From Myxocyprinus asiaticus (lineage: Eukaryota > Chordata > Actinopteri > Cypriniformes > Catostomidae), in the NCBI RefSeq assembly GCF_019703515.2, contig NC_059382.1, positions 14,921,001 to 14,985,000 on the forward strand: 64,000 bases of DNA. Reading direction: 5' to 3'. The notes under the pieces were generated by a model. That model was not told the DNA's origin. It did not search any database and saw only the letters and a program-made list of their open reading frames with translations. The position numbers and the translations under genes were made by a program. This document shows, in pieces, positions 58,486-64,000 of the stretch (position 1 is the first letter of the stretch; every line of letters begins with the position of its first letter).

Positions 58486-58915
58486 TTAATGGTGTATGTG
58501 CAACAGTTCAAAGAGGGAGTGGGCAGGGTGTGTGGGGTCCAGAATGATTCTACCTGCACGTTTCCTCAATCTGGAGACATACAGGTCTTGGAGGGTGGGC
58601 AGGGGGGCACCAATAATCCTCTCAGCAGTCCTGACTGTCCATTGTAGTTTCCTTCTGTCTGATTTGGTGGCTGAACCAAACCAGACAGTTATAGATGTAC
58701 ACAGGACAAACTCAATGACTGCAGAGTAGAGCTGTGTCAGCAGCTCCTGCGGCAGGTTGAACTTCCTCAGCTGGTGAAGTACAACCTCTGCTGAGCCTTC
58801 TTCACAATGGAGTCTATGTGGGTGTCCCACTTCAGGACCTGAGAGATGGTAGAGCCCAGGAACCTGAATAGCTCCACTGCTGCCACAGTGCTGTTCAGGA
58901 TCAGGGTTCTGAACA
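58486..58915 (-). pseudogene. LINE ORF2 C-terminal fragment (L2/CR1/Rex1-like)
   Basis: On the minus strand, ELFRFLGSTISQVLKWDTHI and DSIVKKAQQRLYFTS are followed, after a frame change near 58770-58790, by LRKFNLPQELLTQLYSAVIE, TSITVWFGSATKSDRRKLQW and RIIGAPLPTLQDLYVSRLRK, ending DPTHPAHSLFELL. This is the conserved region downstream of the RT active site in these LINEs. The catalytic RT and endonuclease are absent. Confidence 0.9.
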
Positions 58916-59773
58916 AGCGTTGTACGTTGTTCCCGAAGTTTAACCCCTGACCTAAAACTCCAAACCTAAACCTAATCATAATTTTAACAGGAGAATATTT
59001 TTTGTGTACCACAGAAGAAATAAATGTTGGGTTTGGAACGAGATGAGGGAAGTGTATTACAGATTATCGACATACGCTGTGCATCAGTAATTTTGTACTG
59101 CAAAAATAAATATGGAATGAGTTAGCAAATTTGTTCACAGATGATTCCTTTCTTAAAATTAAGTGTTTGATAGGAGGCTAGCTAAAATTTGATGCCTGTT
59201 TTGTATCTATTTGAAATTTTGTTTGTTGATTGGCTGGCCTTTATGTGAATACTAGTTGTACCTTTTTGTACAAGCCAAGACATACAATTAAAATTTGGCA
59301 TTTCGTATTATTTATTATGAGTTGTCATGAGACTATGTTGGATGGCTTCAAAGCTAACAGACATAAACCCAAAGCCACAAAACCACTTTTGATTTCATGG
59401 GATCTTTAAGGATAAAGGTGCTTGTTTTCAGAATGTATCTCCAGATTTTAATTCCTTCGTGCACTTCTTGAACAAAGATGTGTTTTCCGATTGGCTTTTC
59501 ATGTGCTTTTCTGCTCTCCTCATTCCACACCAGAGTCCTACCCCTCCCAAATTTGTCATCCACTACATGTCCAGCCAGCAGGGGAGGTAAAATCGCATTT
59601 TCTGCGGTTTCCATTGCTGACCTGAATACGCCTGCTCTCTCCAATAACAGCTATAGGAGTGCAGAAATAAAGATGTTAGGGCACAAAATGAAAAATAAAA
59701 CAGGGAAAAATAGACAAGCAAGGCACAATTACCAATTTGCATACATAGGCAACAGGAGGCAGTGTGATTATGA
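58916..59773. other. Gene-free stretch
   Basis: No gene recognised. Short opposed open frames overlap at 59354-59840 without recognisable products. Confidence 0.4.
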
Positions 59774-59809
<36 letters not shown>

Positions 59810-59990
59810 TCCTTACATTTATATAGCGCTTTTCTAGGCACTCAAAGCACTTTACATAGTATAAGGGGAATCTCCTCAACCATCACCAGTGTGCAGAATC
59901 CACCTGGATGATGCGACAGCAGCCATAGTGTGCCAGAACGCCCACCACACACTAGCTATTGGTGGAGAGGAGAGTAGAGTGATGTAGCCT
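59774..59990 (-). repeat. LINE-type 3' end with (ATA)n tail
   Basis: About 12 ATA units are followed by TCCTTACATTTATATAGCGC, CTCAAAGCACTTTACATAGT, TCCACCTGGATGATGCGACA and GCCAGAACGCCCACCACACA. This is a very widespread teleost repeat end, oriented with its microsatellite tail at low coordinates. Confidence 0.75.
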
Positions 59991-60914
59991 ATTTAGGGAT
60001 AGAAATGGTACAAGTTGGACAGTGACATGGAAGATCTGCCAGCCTTAGTGGTGTTCGTCCCCTTAGTCTGCCACTTTATCCTGCCCTGATGCCCCCATCC
60101 TCATGTCTGGTCCAGATCCATCTGGCAGAGCCTAGCCTCCCCCTGAACCACCTTCATTACACCTTAAATTGCTCTCTTTAGTTCTGCCATGTACTTTGTT
60201 CCTATAGACTGCTGTGTGGAAGGATCTATGGACACTGTTTATTTTCATTACCAAATGAAGTTGGCTTTATTATGGTTATGGAGTTCACAGGAGGTGATGG
60301 ATCCTTTAGATACCACTATCTTTCCTGCAAATGACTCATCTCACAGGGTCAGAGGGATGTGAAGCTAGAGACCTGGTACAAGGTATTCAGCCACTGGATT
60401 AATTTAATCTTTTGCCCTTTTACTGTTAGGTGACCATTCATACAGCTTATTATTATAAACTTATACAGTTCACACATGCCTGTTGGCATATAACCTTTAT
60501 CATCACCTATCTGCATTGGGTTGTGTATTCTTTTTTCTTACTTTTTCTTGTATAGAGATTTCTGAGCATGAACAAGTTAACTCTTGTGAACCTTTCTTTC
60601 ACACAAGATGAAAATATATCAAAGGACATTACTGTACTGGACAAGAGATTGTAGGTCTACTTTTTATGGCTTCATTAATCCATCCTTTTTTTCCCCCTAC
60701 CCACAATTATGTTAAAAATTGTGGATTCTACACTATAGTGCTCTACCTGTGCATATGTACAGTCTTTATGATATAGGGCAAAAAAGTGTTTTAAAAGTTA
60801 TGTGATTGTTGTGGTACTTATTATGCACAATTATCACAAAATGTGCAAAAAACTCCTGGGATGTCCACACCAGTGAAAGTTGCTACCTCGTATCCTGCAA
60901 TGTACATTACAGCA
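59991..60914. other. Gene-free stretch
   Basis: Low-copy DNA. No gene recognised. Confidence 0.4.
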
Positions 60915-61538
60915 TTAAAGGAATATTCCGGGTTCAATAAAAGTTAAGCTCAATCGACAGCATTTGTGGCATAATGTTGATTACCACTCCTTTTCTTTAA
61001 AAAAAGAAGAAGCAAAAATCAAGGTTACAGTGATGCACTTAGAATGAAAGTGAATGTGGCCAGTTTTTGGAGGGTTTAAATGCAGAGCTTATGATTTTAT
61101 AAAAGCACTTACTTGTACATTTATTCTTCAGTTAAAACTAATGTATTTTTTGAGCTGTAAAGTTGTTTAAATTAAAATATTTACAGTCATTTTAGGGTTT
61201 GTTGACATTACATCATCATGGCAACGAAGTTGTAAAATTGGATATACTTTACATAGAAAAGGTTAGTAAGTGATTATATCACACTTACATCATGTTTACA
61301 TGCATATTGTTTATGTCTTGTGGCTATACCTTTGAAAAAGTGAGTATTTTAACAGTTTATAGTTTAGTTTACAGACTGGCCCCCATTCACTTCCATTGAA
61401 AGTTCCACTCTGGAACCCAGATTTATGCTTTTTTTTAAAGAAAAGGATGGCAGGCCAAAATTAATTTTTGTGGTAATCAATATTATGCCACAAATGCTGT
61501 TGAACTTAACTTGTATTGAACCCAGAATAATCCTTTAA
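60915..61538. mobile_element. Cyprinid fold-back MITE (AAAGGAATATTCCGGGTTC family)
   Basis: The left TTAAAGGAATATTCCGGGTT and right AACCCAGAATAATCCTTTAA are opposed. The inverted match continues for about 80-100 bp through GCATTTGTGGCATAATGTTG and its inverse. 624 bp, non-coding and abundant in cyprinid genomes. Confidence 0.9.
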
Positions 61539-61949
61539 AGTAAGACAATGACACCACCAGGTGACCTGAATGTTTGGAGAAGTTTGCTGTTTCATAGATG
61601 GTTATTATGGTTTGAGATATATAGGAGTCTATGCTCTCATTGCAGCAAAACTTGCACTGAGAGAACAGCAGAACATCCTGTCTATGAGTGGCTCCTGGTA
61701 TATGATAGGCTATGAATTACATTACATCTCTAAAATGGGCCCCAGAGCTGAAGTAGCACTACATCTTAAATTTCAGGACAAGAGTGGGACAAGAAAAGAG
61801 AGAGGGAGTGCAAGCAAGCTAGAGAGAAAAAAGAAATCAGATTCAATCTTCAAGCGCCTTACAAATGTTTGCGTCAGTTTTCTTGTTTAAAAGAGAAGCC
61901 ACTGAGAGGGAAGCTCTAAGAGAGAAACAGAGAGTGGAGAAGTAATGAA

Positions 61950-61968
61950 CCCCCCCCCCCCCCCCCCC
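61950..61968. repeat. Poly(C) run
   Basis: 19 consecutive C. Confidence 0.95.
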
Positions 61969-63696
61969 ATTCTCCGTTTTCCCTCCAAACTGTAGTGAAA
62001 AGATTAAATTGTTTACGAGCTTGGAGCCAGGCTGGCTAGAGAGGATGAGCCAAGAGCAACAGAGATAGACATTCTAATTCGTGGCTGTACTTAGTGCCCC
62101 GGCCCCTCTGTGCAACCACTAATTCTTTTATCTAGCTTCAACACTCCAGGCTGCAGCCACATTTGTAAAAAAAACGTAAGTGAAAGAGGCAAAAATGACT
62201 GTTTTATGCGGCGAACAACTGATAAAAAAAAATCTCTACTTGAATTCTTGATTTCTTCGTCTTCCCTTTTTCCTCCCCTTCATTCTTTTTTCTTCCCCCT
62301 CATCTCGCAAAAAGGCAGACCGACTGTAGTCTTTAACCCTTTATCTAGACTGAGCAGAAAGACATTTGCTGCATCCCCACACTGAGGTTTCTCTGCTGGT
62401 GTGTGAGTGCTTTTGCGTGTGTTTTTGTACAGTATGTGTGTGTTTGACAGGGTTTAGTTGAGGAGTGAAGCGGTTGAGATTGGTGCAAGTTGATTGGGAG
62501 GTGTTGGGAGGGTGGGGGGCATTAAAATACAGCATGGAGAAGAATAACTGTTATCTGCGAGGCTGAAGAGGAAGAGGCGAGATAAGAAACTGCAGCTGCT
62601 GGGAGAAAATCAGGCGTGCACGAAGCCATGTTTCAAGGGGGCCCCGGTTGTAAATTCACTAGATATTCAGTGTAAACCAGCCCTGCTTGTCTGTCACATA
62701 GGGTTCAGGGTTTTTCTTTCTCTCTTGTGTGCTCTCTTTCTCTCCTCTTTGCTCTACCCTCTCCCCTTCCCTTTTTTCCTGAGGTCTGCTCCTCCGATAG
62801 AGGTATTGTGCGGGGCTCCACTGTATAGAAAGCTCATCAGCGCCGTTTGCCTCTTGGGTGTTATCGGCCAGTAAGGTAACTGTGCGCTTATAGACTGCAT
62901 GCAGATAATAGTGGCAGAAGAAAGAAGATAAAGGGAGACCTCTTCTCATTAACAGATATCTCTGGCACTGCAGACACTGCCAGTATTGAGTACTTAGTAT
63001 GCTGAGCATAAATAAATAATAAAAAAAAAAGGACGATGAATAAAAAAGGAGGAGAACTGAAATGAATGAGGGAGTTGAGAGATTGTTGTAGAAGGTAGAG
63101 CAGGAGGGAACACAGTCATGGCCGCTTTGAGTATAGAGGATGAGATGCATGGAATATGAGACCTGGACACACAGAGATGCAAACACACTCTCATACACAA
63201 GCTTAATAAAACAGAACAGCTCATGTTTACAAGGCTAACTGAGGAGATGGCACAATATCAGGACTCAACAGTCAGTATTTTTTTCTTTGGCCCCATGCAT
63301 CAGACCACAATTTTACTTGCCCTGACACACATCTGATAAATAGATATTTTAGTAGCATATTTTATATGTATCAGAAAACAAAAAATATTTTGAATGAATG
63401 AATGTAAAATGCAGTGATGATGCAACACGATGACCGTTCCGCCAAATGGCGCAAAACACTCTCACAATTCATCCTGATTGTTGAGCTCTGTATATGGCCA
63501 TTTTCTGCATGCAGGCTTCCCATCCTCCTCTATAGGACAGACTCCAGCATAAGATGAGAAGTTTATGAGCCTTATTATGCATATTCTTGTTTGGTTGTGT
63601 TGGCTGTTTAATATCTGCATCTCTGAGAATGATTAAGGTCACAAAAGTGTCATCTGATATTGCATCACATTCTCCAGCAACAGCATTCACCTTTCT

Positions 63697-63699
63697 TTT

Positions 63700-63721
<22 letters not shown>
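63697..63721. repeat. Poly(T) run followed by TG repeats
   Basis: About 25 consecutive T, then about five TG units. Confidence 0.95.
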
Positions 63722-63730
<9 letters not shown>

Positions 63731-63864
63731 CCCTAGAGTTAAGATATGACCAAAGAAATAAAACACCTTTTATAATCTTAGTAATTCTTCACAGAAATCT
63801 ACGTCATGTTAGTGTAGTGTAGAAGTAAAGTGTTTTATTTATTATGCAAGGGGACCTAGGTTTA

Positions 63865-63889
63865 AACAAAACAAAACAAAACAAAACAA
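63865..63889. repeat. (AAAAC)n microsatellite
   Basis: Five AAAAC units. Confidence 0.95.
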
Positions 63890-64000
63890 AGTCAGTAGCA
63901 CTTTAGATTAGGGATCAGAAATTAGACAGTGATTCATGATTAATAATTACATTTGTAAGTGACTAGTTATGGATTTGTTTGGCATTATAAAGTATTTATT

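Larger units (their letters stand above)
61539..64000. other. Gene-free stretch
   Basis: No gene recognised. 62300-62680 is mixed composition. Homopolymers occur at 61950-61968 (C) and 63697-63721 (T), and an AAAAC array lies at 63865-63889. Confidence 0.4.

Overview
This window looks like teleost fish nuclear DNA, most likely from a cyprinid (carp/minnow) relative. The base composition is AT-rich. It is littered with TA, CA and ATA microsatellites, Tc1-type transposons, hAT and other non-autonomous DNA elements, LINE fragments and a DIRS retrotransposon. Palindromic repeats with ends of the type AAAGGGATAGTTCACCC and AAAGGAATATTCCGGGTTC are very common in cyprinid genomes. I found no exon of a recognisable host gene, no rRNA, no complete tRNA and no CRISPR array. 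I read the window as intergenic or deep-intronic DNA of a gene-poor region.

Layout. 1.5-3.0 kb: decayed Tc1-like element on the plus strand. 3.43-9.5 kb: a 6-kb DIRS-type tyrosine-recombinase retrotransposon on the minus strand (Gag-like, RT/RNase H and tyrosine-recombinase regions, inverted terminal repeats and an internal complementary region), broken by frameshifts. 9.5-24.4 kb: non-autonomous DNA transposons, several with readable target-site duplications, ending in a nested stack at 22.3-24.2 kb. 24.4-26.0 kb: a Tc1-like element whose transposase reading frame has a single stop codon. 26-38 kb: low-copy DNA with repeats, including hAT-like elements at 33.1-35.8 kb. 38.36-39.61 kb: a Tc1-like element with an intact transposase frame and both terminal repeats, sitting in a TA microsatellite. 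39.7-64 kb: mostly low-copy non-coding DNA with LINE fragments (50.8 and 58.5-58.9 kb), hAT elements (44.8 and 54.8-56.2 kb) and a fold-back element (60.9-61.5 kb).

The only genes acting together are those inside transposons. The DIRS products would copy and integrate that element. The transposases at 38.4 and 24.7 kb belong to different Tc1 lineages with unrelated terminal repeats, so each would act only on its own ends. Islands of low-copy, less AT-rich DNA (for example 12.4-13.0, 21.6-22.0, 31.3-31.9, 40.2-40.7, 42.8-43.1, 43.8-44.2, 46.6-47.1 and 57.4-58.0 kb) may be conserved regulatory elements. That is an inference and needs cross-species alignment.

I do not see a convincing new biological system. 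The best leads are the intact Tc1 transposase, the legible DIRS terminal architecture, an A-B-A repeat inside the nested stack, and several repeat families I could not name.
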